Assembly: GCA_002005505.1 (NCBI GenBank)
Contig: KV908354.1
Location: 604,768 to 614,767 of the forward strand
Origin: Botryococcus braunii
Lineage: Eukaryota; Chlorophyta; Trebouxiophyceae
Direction of reading: 5' to 3'
DNA: 10,000 nt
The notes below the pieces were generated by a model that saw only the letters and a list, made by a program, of their open reading frames with translations, did not search any database and was not told where the DNA came from. Position numbers and translations under genes: made by a program. Positions 1 to 7,099 of the stretch are shown here, piece after piece. Numbering within the stretch: the stretch's first letter is position 1; every line of letters starts with the position of its first letter.

Positions 1-272
1 CAAGTCTTCACCCCACATAGGAAAATTCAATACTTGTCAAGTACTTCCCGGACCCGGTCTTTAGTCAAGGTGGTGAAGCGTTCCATTGGTGTTGTACAGT
101 AGTGGCCATCCATACACACCATACCATAACAAGGCCCAAGTGTGCGTATGTCTACGACTTGGCCAGAGCTAACGTAGATGGCATCGCTAAGACGGTGAGC
201 TTGCACAAGGGGGAGGCTGGCTCTTACAATGTGTGGTTTATGCCTCTGACAAAAATAGGTGGGCTTCTGCAG
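1..272 (+). other. Probable last intron of the KIN17 gene (3' part)
   Basis: The reading frame of the downstream exon stays open back to base 21, but its translation before 273 does not resemble KIN17. In the family this stretch should be the preceding SH3-like strand region, leading into a K/R-L-D-Q segment. The best acceptor is the TTCTGCAG ending at 272, with a short and rather weak pyrimidine tract. Calling this intron is an inference from loss of family similarity plus that acceptor. Cryptic coding use of the open frame cannot be excluded. Confidence 0.5.
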
Positions 273-461
273 GTGGACCAGGCTCAGCTAGAGACAGTCC
301 TCCCTTCAGAAGGGGGCCGAGTGCTACTGCTGAAGGGGCCGCACTACGGCAAAACAGGCGAGATGTTGGGTGTAGACACCGACAAGTTCCAGGCACACGT
401 AAAGGTCAAGGGCGGTGCGGATTTGTGGCTGGAATATGAAGACATCTGCAAGTTGATTTGA
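273..461 (+). CDS. KIN17: KIN17 DNA/RNA-binding protein, C-terminal exon (partial)
   Basis: This is the last 62 codons plus TGA of a KIN17-type nuclear protein. The family binds curved DNA and RNA and is linked to replication, the DNA-damage response and the spliceosome; it has an N-terminal C2H2 zinc finger, a winged helix and a C-terminal pair of SH3-like/KOW modules. What is visible here is the second module. It begins VDQAQLETVLP, the conserved linker, followed by GGRVLLLKGPHYGKTGEM with the KOW pattern of small hydrophobics then G-x-x-x-G, then GVDTDKF, and ends LEYEDICKLI at the usual KIN17 C-terminus. The start is an exon boundary, not an initiator: TTCTGCAG lies just before it, in phase 0. 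The segment between the VKV strand and YEDICK looks about five residues shorter than I remember for plant KIN17. The rest of the gene lies left of the window. Animal-type origin is less likely but not excluded. Confidence 0.82.
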   Translation: MDQAQLETVLPSEGGRVLLLKGPHYGKTGEMLGVDTDKFQAHVKVKGGADLWLEYEDICKLI

Positions 462-797
462 TCAATGGCTCATGGTTGTACTAGGCAGGAACGAATGATT
501 TTGCTGGCCACGTTCCTGACAATTGATTTACAAATGAAAGCTACTCAGATAACAATTGATCAGTGGTAAATCGGTGCGTTTTTGGACACAGAAGAGCTTT
601 GACGATGATTACATTGAGGGCGGAGCAAATGCCGCTTGAACTGAGCATAGATACCTGAGGCCAGTTCTGATCGTTCCTTCGTCTACACATGGTTCTAATG
701 GTTAACAAACTAATCTTGCCTACCATAATGTTTCAACGTTCCAGAAGTGGCACGTCACAGAGCTGATTTTGATTACTCGTACAGAGAACATGGTCAA
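462..797 (+). other. KIN17 3' flank, no gene seen
   Basis: This is the presumed 3' UTR and downstream flank. I see no AATAAA or ATTAAA after the stop codon, so the cleavage site cannot be placed; plants often use poorly conserved signals. A short minus-strand open frame at 541-726 has no protein-like features and is taken as chance. Confidence 0.4.
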
Positions 798-891
798 TAG
801 CCCAGTAGATTCTGGGCAATCAAACATTGCCGTACGTGTTACTGCCCAGTAGATTCTGGGCAATCAAACATTGCCGTACTTGTTACAGCCC
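798..891. repeat. 44-bp tandem duplication (about 2.1 copies)
   Basis: Two consecutive copies start GCCCAGTAGATTCTGGGC at 800 and at 844, giving a period of 44 bp, with a partial third start (GCCCA) at 888. The copies differ at only a few positions (for example TACGTGTTACT versus TACTTGTTACA), which indicates a fairly recent duplication. Each unit contains CCCAGTAGATTCTGGG, an imperfect palindrome with CCCAG/CTGGG arms. Confidence 0.95.
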
Positions 892-1025
892 AATGTATGT
901 CTCAGACCACAATTACACTAGTCATGACCACTCAGGCACCATGTGTCCAGAGGGTACCGCAATAATCTACATCTGGGTTGACCCAGTGTCCACTGGTCGT
1001 TTTTGTCATGGACCTGTCCGTTGCC

Positions 1026-1035
1026 AATTATAAAT
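1026..1035 (+). promoter_or_regulatory. CCAAT/TATA-like sequence
   Basis: CCAATTATAAATC resembles a TATA box directly preceded by CCAAT. No convincing coding region follows within a few hundred bases, so this is only a sequence match. Confidence 0.15.
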
Positions 1036-1125
1036 CCCGCCAGTCTAAATTCACCACAAAGAATAAGTACTCCATGATAATAATGAGATCCTTAGATGCC
1101 ATCACGTGAATGGGCCAAGGGCCAG

Positions 1126-1202
1126 AGGTCTGAAACTGCAAATACAAGAAAGCATTTTATATAAAGGTCTGAAACTGCATATACAAGGAAGGCATTTTAT
1201 AT
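1126..1202. repeat. 38-39-bp direct tandem repeat with TATA-like ends
   Basis: The segment beginning AGGTCTGAAACTGC at 1126 is repeated at 1165. The copies match almost throughout (ATACAAG, GCATTTTATAT) apart from a few substitutions and one extra G in the second copy. The first copy ends TTTTATATAAAGG, a good TATA-box match spanning the junction; the second has TTTTATATCAA. No gene is visible downstream to give the TATA match a role. Confidence 0.9.
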
Positions 1203-2240
1203 CAACTTAAACCAAAGGATCCACTTCTGAATAGGCCATCCATGCTCGACGTTTCTCGAGGACAAACTGGTTCCCGGTTTGCCAGGGGCCTGTTGAAAGA
1301 GTTCGGGACCATGTCAAGCACAGACTCCCGAAACAAAACAACATCATAAACTCATACACGCTGGTGACACAAAGCAAAGCTTTAATTTTCATTTATTTTT
1401 TTTGACCAACTGCTCACCTACAAAATTGTTGGCCTTTCCATAGAGAACTCTCTCCCGCAGGCCCGAGAATAACGCCTCCCTCGAGAGTTTTATTACCAAA
1501 GAACGGCCCCACAGTTTAGTCAAACTTTCGAGTCCTAGCACAATGTGCTGGTTCACTACGTCTTCACAACTATTACCGTCTCACCTCCGTGTAAGTGAGC
1601 ACTGAAGGATCAAAAGCAAACACAGCCCTCAAACATAATTCCTGCTCAGAAAACCTGTCAGACCCATCCAAGTCAACTCACTCAATTGGAGTTCGACCTC
1701 CATCACTTCAGTGATCACACCCCATGAGTTCGGACCCTATGATGGGTGCTCTTCAGCAGGTGCTGCCAAAGGACCACTGTGTAGGAACAGTCTGACACGC
1801 TGCTCACAAGGAGGCTGCCAAGTTGTAAGTCAGCTAGTCCGTTTACCAGAACAAACTCATACGGGATTCACTTCTTCACTTCTTGCATACAAGATTTACT
1901 AAACATACAGGATGAGTCACACAACCATTTGAAATAGAATACAACATGAGGTAAGTGGGGCAGTCCTCAGATGATCAAGACTCCCTTTCAAAACTACCGC
2001 AACTGCTTATCCTACAGATATGATCACAGTTTTCCCACTGCTCATGCAACCAGAGTCCAACCGTCAGCCTCACTCTGAGGATCATCTAGCCTCACCCAAG
2101 CTTCATCAACCACATCTGCTGCCATAGTGTTGCCCAGAAGACAAGAGCCGCTGAATATTGCGACATCCAGAACATCCCAATCTGCAATACACATCCCACG
2201 TCAGAGCTATGGGTCCAAAACATTATAGACCAAATTTGAA
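1203..2240. other. Non-coding region, no gene seen
   Basis: Only short open frames of about 60 codons occur on either strand, none with recognisable motifs or flanking splice signals. Base composition is unremarkable. It is probably intergenic or intronic. Confidence 0.5.
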
Positions 2241-2344
2241 CAGTGTCCACAGACAGGTCAAGGCATGTGTGCAAGACCCTGCACAAAATCTCTCTGCTTC
2301 ATTATTTTTTCTTTCTTATTTTGGTGCTCAATTTACCTGAAACA

Positions 2345-2869
2345 ATGCTGTCAGCATCAGAACAGATAGACATCGGAGATGCTGGTGATGTTACAGCAAT
2401 CGTCAACGCTGGAGTAGAACAACTCGGTGCGAGTTGGTGTGCTTCACAGCCTGCAATGCCATACATTAGCAAATTCAGTTTCCTCTGCAAGGACAGTTGC
2501 TTGATTTTTACAGCGACTCCTCTACCATACATTGCAGCAGACTGTCTGAGTGCAGAAGTATGCATTCATTCTGACGACATGCACGCCCCTTGCCAGTCAG
2601 AAACAAGATGTCTTGAATATCATCCATCACAAATCGGACATGATATCGAGCAACATGACTTTTCCCAAAAACCCATACAAGACGGTGAACTCCAACCTGG
2701 AAACATGACACAGCAGATCACTGTCACTTTGCAAGGATCTGTGACATGGTGCATAAACAGACGGCAAGACAACTTCATGCCACACAATCTGAAAAGCTCA
2801 TGGGGGATTTTTTTTTTTTTTTTTTTTTTTTTTAAACACAGCTTCCTTGCATCATTGTTGGATGGTTAG
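2345..2869 (+). CDS. Open frame of doubtful status running into poly(T)
   Basis: From an ATG at 2345 the plus strand is open for 174 codons, and in-frame without ATG from at least 2243. The product would begin MLSASEQIDIGDAGDV and is Cys- and His-containing, with no domain I recognise. The frame crosses the 26-base T tract, so the predicted end is a run of eight phenylalanines and a short tail, which is not credible for a real protein. If coding, the true exon must end before 2808. Minus-strand frames of 67 and 87 codons lie opposite, so stop codons are scarce on both strands here. Chance openness is the simplest reading. Confidence 0.15.
   Translation: MLSASEQIDIGDAGDVTAIVNAGVEQLGASWCASQPAMPYISKFSFLCKDSCLIFTATPLPYIAADCLSAEVCIHSDDMHAPCQSETRCLEYHPSQIGHDIEQHDFSQKPIQDGELQPGNMTQQITVTLQGSVTWCINRRQDNFMPHNLKSSWGIFFFFFFFFKHSFLASLLDG
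2808..2833 (-). repeat. 26-base poly(T) tract (poly(A) on the minus strand)
   Basis: Twenty-six uninterrupted T on the plus strand are preceded by GGGGGA and followed by AAACACAGC. Read on the minus strand it is an A-tail, as left by LINE-mediated retroposition, with the inserted body at higher coordinates. I looked for a target-site duplication of the bases just left of the tract among sequences to the right and found none that was convincing. A simple homopolymer slippage tract remains possible. Confidence 0.95.
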
Positions 2870-3146
2870 CACAATTTTTTATGGAAAGGGTCGGGTCCAG
2901 ACCTGAATACTCCACCAGAGGGGTTGAAGGCACTGGTGGAGATAAATCCGGCCAAGAAGCTACCGGGATATCCAGGACATGGGTGTTGTCAGGCCCTTCC
3001 TGACAAAACTTCCAAACATTGCCAGACAACGGGTACACGGCGTCGAGGGCATTGGAAGCCTCATATATTTCTGAGTCCAGTGGCAGGGACTCCGTCGAAC
3101 AGCCCAAGTCTGGCTTGGAGTTGAAATGGCCACTGCCTGCAGTGCT
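2832..3146 (-). CDS. Minus-strand open frame ending at the A-tail; possible retroposon or retrocopy 3' end
   Basis: The frame is open for 104 codons, from just below an in-frame TGA (3147-3149) down to a TAA whose last two A are the first bases of the 26-base A run. The text contains MGCSTESLPLDSEIYEASNALDAV-like stretches and a Pro/Ser-rich end, with no domain I recognise. The exact meeting of open frame, stop codon and A-tail suggests a 5'-truncated retroposed sequence, or the tail of a non-LTR element carrying a short frame. A second minus-strand frame (2960-3196) overlaps it, so a frameshifted pseudogene is also possible. Within it an inverted pair, TCCACCAG (2911-2918) and CTGGTGGA (2933-2940), could form a small hairpin. 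The function is unknown and coding status is unsure. Confidence 0.25.
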   Translation of the reverse strand, partial: STAGSGHFNSKPDLGCSTESLPLDSEIYEASNALDAVYPLSGNVWKFCQEGPDNTHVLDIPVASWPDLSPPVPSTPLVEYSGLDPTLSIKNCANHPTMMQGSCV

Positions 3147-3153
3147 TCATGCG

Positions 3154-3603
3154 CTGAGTTAGTGGCTGTTCTCGAAACCTGCAGCATTGCACTCATGACA
3201 AGCCTGCTTCATCCAGAGCCATTTTAAAGAATCGACATATCAAGGACCAAAGACACGAGTCAAAAGCAGCAACTGAAAATCAATGATGTGGCCGTAGAGT
3301 TGGCAATGCTCAGACCTTCATGGACGGTGGCCAATCTGGCAATTATCTCGGCCCAATTAGGAAATGAAAAGGGAGCAGCGATAAAGATTTTTCAGTAAAG
3401 TGCAAGTTTTTGTGTAATGCGGAATTCATGCCGAACTCAATTTGCTAGGAAATGCAGGTAGTTTCAAATTGCAGATGAATTGCTGCACTTAACCCAAATC
3501 ATGTAAATTCTAGAAAATCTTCAACCTGCGTTCATCCTGTGTTCATGAGTGTAGAATGATTACAATTGAACCGGCCAATGTTCGCATACAGTCCCAAATG
3601 ACA
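3154..3603. other. No gene seen
   Basis: There are no long open frames or RNA-gene signatures. A plus-strand acceptor-like GATTTTTCAG ends near 3396 and another, AAATTGCAG, near 3475, but neither leads into a convincing coding frame. Confidence 0.4.
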
Positions 3604-4203
3604 TCAGAGATCTCTTCGAACATCGGCCCTCTCCCACAGTTGTGCTTTAAAGATCTTGAAATCCGTAGGAAGTCCAGAGCCTGTGCACAAACATCCATAG
3701 GGTTCGCCAGCATTACCTGGCCGGTGGGGTACCCCTGGAAGATGGAAATCTATCTCGCAGAGGAGAGCCTTCGACTTCCGTACCGACTTCCATTGTAGAG
3801 GCCTTGACTTCCTGAGTAGCACCGCTTTGTCCGAAGAGATAGGATCTCTTGCCAACGGCAGCTTTTCCGGTATTGGTTCAATACTGTCAGGTGATTCTAC
3901 AGCACCCCACAGAAAGCCATCAACTTTGCCATAACCAATATGGGGAAGAACAATCGCATCATACTCTTGACTCTGACATGCTGAACAGTTCTTGCCCAAC
4001 TTACCGGAAGTCCATTTTTCCTGGGGCTCCCGCTGTCCCACATGAGCGCGCTGATGCTTATGGTTCAAAGTAGAGGCTGGACAGTCCCCCTTTGTGTGGG
4101 TTTTGCTCTTTGGAGCTTTAACACGTGGATCAGCTGTCGTGGGTGCTGCCCCGGGGATGTAGGATGTGACGCGTTTGCTTTTCCCGCCTTTGCTGTGAGG
4201 CAT
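3604..4203 (-). CDS. Unrecognised basic protein, probable coding exon(s)
   Basis: A 199-codon frame starts with ATG at 4203-4201 and ends with TGA at 3606-3604, one of the longest open frames in the window. The first 65 or so residues are strongly basic and Ser/Thr/Pro-rich (MPHSKGGKSKRVTSYIPG, then KAPKSKTHTKGD), which suggests a disordered, possibly nuclear N-terminus. The second half has a single C-x-x-C (NCSAC) and no recognisable fold. The ATG sits directly behind an acceptor (TTTATTGCAG), as when a 5' UTR intron ends just before the start codon. A perfect donor, G|GTAAGT (3999-4004), lies inside the frame after codon 66. The real gene may therefore splice out of this frame at 4005, leaving a coding exon of 4005-4203 and the remainder as intron, or the donor may be unused. 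I do not recognise the family. Confidence 0.4.
   Translation of the reverse strand: MPHSKGGKSKRVTSYIPGAAPTTADPRVKAPKSKTHTKGDCPASTLNHKHQRAHVGQREPQEKWTSGKLGKNCSACQSQEYDAIVLPHIGYGKVDGFLWGAVESPDSIEPIPEKLPLARDPISSDKAVLLRKSRPLQWKSVRKSKALLCEIDFHLPGVPHRPGNAGEPYGCLCTGSGLPTDFKIFKAQLWERADVRRDL
3999..4005 (-). other. Strong 5' splice site (donor) candidate, minus strand
   Basis: On the minus strand TTCCG|GTAAGTT matches the GTAAGT consensus exactly. It falls in the middle of the 200-codon frame and would end an exon of 199 nt begun by the acceptor before 4203. No matching acceptor at lower coordinates stands out. Confidence 0.4.
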
Positions 4204-4216
4204 CTGCAATAAACCA
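4204..4216 (-). other. 3' splice site (acceptor) candidate before ATG
   Basis: Read on the minus strand, TGGTTTATTGCAG lies immediately before ATGCC. The upstream CCAGTAATGG region could hold a branch point. The frame is closed by a TAA about six codons above the ATG, which fits an intron or UTR rather than continued coding. Confidence 0.4.
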
Positions 4217-4644
4217 CACCATTACTGGGTAAGATGACAACTTCCAGAGAGTTCATGAAAGAAACATTCCCAACCATTAAAAAGGTATATGCTGTACATG
4301 TACATCGCATGATTTGCCCCTTTTGGTGTACCTCTCATGAGCGCAGTTTCGTTTGTAACTAGTCACATAGAGATTTTCTCGGTCACCGATGAAATAGCGC
4401 ACTACCGCTGTTCCTGCCCAGAAGGAGGGCTAATTTAAACTCACTAGAGAAATTCCTTCTAGAGTGAAGCATACCCATAATACTTTCTTTTCACACGAAC
4501 TGGGTTGTGTGGAAATCCTACTGGGAATATCTTGGACTAACGCCCAATTTGGTGCCATGCACAGTGCTGCATTTCTCAATCAACCGTGAGCCAGAGAGAC
4601 ATGCAGCAGATGTCAAAACTTGAGTGTTTCAATTGCCTTACTAA
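4204..4644. other. No gene seen; possible upstream intron or 5' region of the 3604-4203 gene
   Basis: No frame is open for long and no RNA gene is visible. If the minus-strand model at 3604-4203 holds, this is its 5' UTR intron. Confidence 0.35.
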
Positions 4645-5004
4645 ATCTGGCAAATCAAGCTTACACTACCTTGCTTCTGCGGGGGTGCATATACTTTTAA
4701 AATTTCTTCTCACGGAAAACTTGCTTTAGAGTTCACCAAGGAATATGTAGTCAATGGTGAGCACACATACACCGTGCAAGATTCCCCATCTAAAGCGATT
4801 CCAAAAGATTTCCAGTGGGTAACAAACCCAGAGCAGAGCCACTTGATGATCGGTACGAGCAATAGCCGGAAGGGAAACTACATTTCCTTCACTGAAAACC
4901 TCAAGACAAAATGTCCCGAAGTTGGGCAAGTTGGAAGAAATGTCCCAGCCCCCTTATACCTCGAACGGTTACAGTCGAAAAGACTTTCCTGGAGTATGTC
5001 ATAA
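4645..5004 (+). CDS. Unrecognised open frame (119 codons)
   Basis: The frame is open from just after TAA at 4642-4644 to TAA at 5002-5004. The first in-frame ATG is internal, so an exon of a spliced gene is more likely than a complete one. The translation has balanced, protein-like composition, including KLALEFTKEYVVNGEHTYTV, then IPKDFQWVTNPEQSHLMIG and GNYISFTENLKTKCPEVG, with little low complexity. I recognise no family. No strong acceptor precedes it and a 67-codon minus-strand frame overlaps it. It could be an exon, a decayed mobile-element fragment or chance. Confidence 0.25.
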   Translation: MWQIKLTLPCFCGGAYTFKISSHGKLALEFTKEYVVNGEHTYTVQDSPSKAIPKDFQWVTNPEQSHLMIGTSNSRKGNYISFTENLKTKCPEVGQVGRNVPAPLYLERLQSKRLSWSMS

Positions 5005-5186
5005 CATGCCACGGCTCAGCAAGTAAGCCAACTAACTCACAATTTCACTCATTCATGTAGTTTGTTCATCCTTAACTCATCTCCCGAAGGCCTCGAAAGG
5101 CTTCCGCAGCGTAGATGGGGTTATCGTTTAACATACTGGCACGGACCGGCCAATCGTGAAACAACATCATTGACGCGCGGTGATAA

Positions 5187-5384
5187 TCCTATTTGAAGGC
5201 CTGTGAAAAGTACACACCAACCCAGCGGTGCATATTGAAGATTCCAAACCCGCAAGGATTATCCACCGGGCACAAGCCCTGGAACCCGAACCGAAAGGCC
5301 TCCCTAGTCTTCATGCCACCCGACACCAACCCTCTCGAGCAAGAATTGGACAAAATTGACTTGATTTCCAAACCTAGAACCTGA
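5187..5384 (+). CDS. Unrecognised short open frame (65 codons)
   Basis: The frame is open between TAA at 5184-5186 and TGA at 5382-5384. The translation includes HKPWNPNRKASLVFMPPDTN and ends LEQELDKIDLISKPRT; it is hydrophilic and protein-like but not recognised. It has no in-frame ATG near its start. An 82-codon minus-strand frame lies opposite. It sits at the left part of the CpG-rich block, about 180 bp after the previous plus-strand open frame, so the two could be pieces of one gene, but no splice pair was found to join them. Confidence 0.15.
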   Translation, partial: SYLKACEKYTPTQRCILKIPNPQGLSTGHKPWNPNRKASLVFMPPDTNPLEQELDKIDLISKPRT

Positions 5385-5535
5385 TACTTTAAAGTAAGGA
5401 CTTCTCCACGGTACAACATACTCCCTGCGGGTAACACCGGGCTAGACGAAGGTGGGGCACAGACAAAGGTTTCTCACCTTCCTTAAGCAAGTACAGAAGC
5501 ACCAAGTTTGAAACTAATGTTAGTCGGCGTTAATG

Positions 5536-5964
5536 CTACGTAAACGTTGGGCGTCTCCTGTTCAGTGACCAGTGTTCACCCGAATCGGACAATGGCCCGA
5601 ATTGGCCCGGGGGTCGAGGAATTGTTCGTACTGACAACAGAGTTCTCTCCTGAGCCTCAGGATCTCCGGCGAGCCAATCAGGCGGTGCGAAGTCAAGTCG
5701 CACGAATCGTGGACAGCTAACTACGTTCTGGCAGGATACCCGGAAGATACTCCGGTTAGCTGGACGCAGCATCAAAGATGCAAGAAAGATGCGCGCCCAC
5801 AGAATCGATATGGAACCTTTGCCGTCTTCTCGTTGGGATTCTTTGAGAAGCAACGATTTTGGGTTCTGGTTCCAGGCACTTCGAATCGGTAGGGTGGGGC
5901 AACCGTGTGTTGGTCTCAGCTTGCCAGAGCCTGATGCTTCCAAGTGCCATTTAAGTCTCGGACG
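5536..5964 (-). CDS. Unrecognised region open in three frames
   Basis: On the minus strand a frame is open for about 142 codons, ending at TGA near 5536. Opposite it two plus-strand frames are also open: one of about 85 codons ending TAG near 5890, containing RYGTFAVFSLGFFEKQRFWV, and one of about 105 codons ending TAA near 5968, containing RIDMEPLPSSRWDSLRSNDF. At most one can be real. None starts with a well-placed ATG and none matches a family I know. The plus-strand readings look a little more protein-like. The scarcity of stops goes with the CpG-rich composition. Confidence 0.15.
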   Translation of the reverse strand, partial: RPRLKWHLEASGSGKLRPTHGCPTLPIRSAWNQNPKSLLLKESQREDGKGSISILWARIFLASLMLRPANRSIFRVSCQNVVSCPRFVRLDFAPPDWLAGDPEAQERTLLSVRTIPRPPGQFGPLSDSGEHWSLNRRRPTFT

Positions 5965-5969
5965 TTAAG

Positions 5970-6429
5970 TCGAACTAGAAACCTTTACTCATCTTACCGT
6001 ATGCCGAGACTTGGAAAAAGATTCGGGTCGGTAGGCTTGAGCACAGATTGGTAGGTCAAAGTGGGGTTTCTGCGTGCGAGATGTTCAAGAACAGCTCGTG
6101 TCGAATGGAAGACCGCGCTCACCATCGATGTGAAAAGATCTTTATTGCCACGGGGTACTTTCGCGGGGCCCTCTGCCGGTTTGCATGCACGTAGCAGACA
6201 GTTCTAGTATTCGCGATGTGTTTAGCCCGATATTCACAGGTTTTCGAGGCAAGTACTTCAAGCCTTAATTTAGTACGGATGTTAGTGCTTAACCTTTCTT
6301 TGCACTTGCTTATGCACTATTTGCAGTGGCTGCTAAGTTTTCCATTGTGTATTCTTTGTTGTTGTACCGCCGTATATTTTTGCAGAGTCCCTGTCTTGAC
6401 AGTCTTTGCTTCAGACACACACTCGCTCA

Positions 6430-6433
<4 letters not shown>
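5970..6433. other. No gene seen
   Basis: This is the right part of the CpG-rich block and the approach to the microsatellite. A plus-strand frame beginning near 6216 is open, but most of its length comes from the dinucleotide repeats. Confidence 0.4.
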
Positions 6434-6508
<75 letters not shown>

Positions 6509-6517
6509 CCCCCCCCC

Positions 6518-6610
<93 letters not shown>

Positions 6611-6619
6611 GGTGGGTGG
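6434..6619. repeat. Compound microsatellite (CT)n-C12-(TG)41-(TGGG)4
   Basis: An uninterrupted CT run spans 6434-6506 (73 bases), then C at 6506-6517 (12 bases), TTC, TG at 6521-6602 (41 units), and TGGG four times at 6601-6616 followed by TGG. The left part is homopyrimidine, the TG part is alternating pyrimidine-purine, and the right end contains four GGG runs with single-T spacers. Open frames across it (Ser-Leu, Cys-Val, His-Thr or Arg-Glu repeats) are artefacts of the repeat. Confidence 0.98.
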
Positions 6620-7041
6620 AGGATTCATCTGGCTCTGCTAGTCCCAATCACAGTAGAAGCACATTCGGGTCAGCATGATGAAAGGCCTGCCAGCCAACAC
6701 AACAGAAAGATTTGTTTACACTTTTGCATGTAGACATGACTTCTGCAGGGAAACACAAAGGTGATGAAGTCACCCTCCCTACATGAGAAGTTAATACCCA
6801 GCAAAACAAAGGACTTCTCTGCCCTGGGTGACCACAGCATCCACCTGACACAATCTACCAATTACCATCAAGGTAAAGGGTCCCTGTGTGCGGACCCAAG
6901 CCCCTGGCCCTTGAAGGATCCTTGAGAGATTACAAACAATGCCAGCACCAGTTGCCGGGTTCGTACTTAAAAGCTTGTGTCCAAACCCTGCGCTTAGATG
7001 CGCGAAGACTCGAAACACAAGAATGAAGCACACAGGGTCAC
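6620..7041. other. No gene seen
   Basis: Several overlapping frames of 65-80 codons exist on the minus strand, none with recognisable content or good splice context. Confidence 0.4.
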
Positions 7042-7099
7042 AATTTTGAGGGTGGATAATGGCGGCAAGGGGTTGCCGCCATTATCCACCCTCAAAATT
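7042..7099. repeat. Perfect 27-bp inverted repeat with GGGG loop
   Basis: The left arm is 7042-7068 (beginning AATTTTGAGGGTGG) and the right arm 7073-7099 is its exact reverse complement; the loop is GGGG at 7069-7072. Outside a 3x3 mismatch (7039-7041 against 7100-7102) three more pairs form (7036-7038 with 7103-7105). It could be a very short foldback/MITE-like element, a hairpin RNA gene or a cruciform-forming site. No target-site duplication is evident. Confidence 0.97.

Larger units (their letters stand above)
5080..6250. other. CpG-rich block
   Basis: Hand counts give about 53 CpG in 5521-6240 and about 22 in 5041-5520. By contrast there are about 20 in 6661-7380 and about 14 in 2161-2880, each over 720 bases. 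GC content does not rise nearly enough to explain this. Such a block could be a CpG island at a promoter, an unmethylated segment, or newly arrived DNA not yet depleted of CpG. Confidence 0.6.

Noticed and set aside
31..43. Short palindrome TACTTGTCAAGTA
   Set aside because: Six-base arms are expected by chance at this window size.
233..439. A second plus-strand open frame overlapping the KIN17 exon
   Set aside because: It is out of frame with the recognised KIN17 text and has no family similarity; a shadow.
1680..1715. A GTTCGA-containing tRNA-like stretch
   Set aside because: GAGTTCGACCTC resembles a T-arm, but no acceptor stem, anticodon arm or D-arm of the right spacing could be drawn. 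No tRNA was found elsewhere either.
2508..2711. Minus-strand frame with an FVMDDI stretch suggesting a reverse transcriptase YxDD box
   Set aside because: The surrounding residues do not follow any reverse transcriptase motif order, and no other pol domains are nearby.
5193..6250. Possible organellar DNA or rRNA insertion
   Set aside because: The composition differs from the surroundings, but I could recognise no rRNA signature or organellar gene, so no origin was assigned.
6216..6733. Several frames of 78-141 codons made of Ser-Leu, Cys-Val, His-Thr or Arg-Glu repeats
   Set aside because: They exist only because (CT)n and (TG)n contain no stop codons in any frame.
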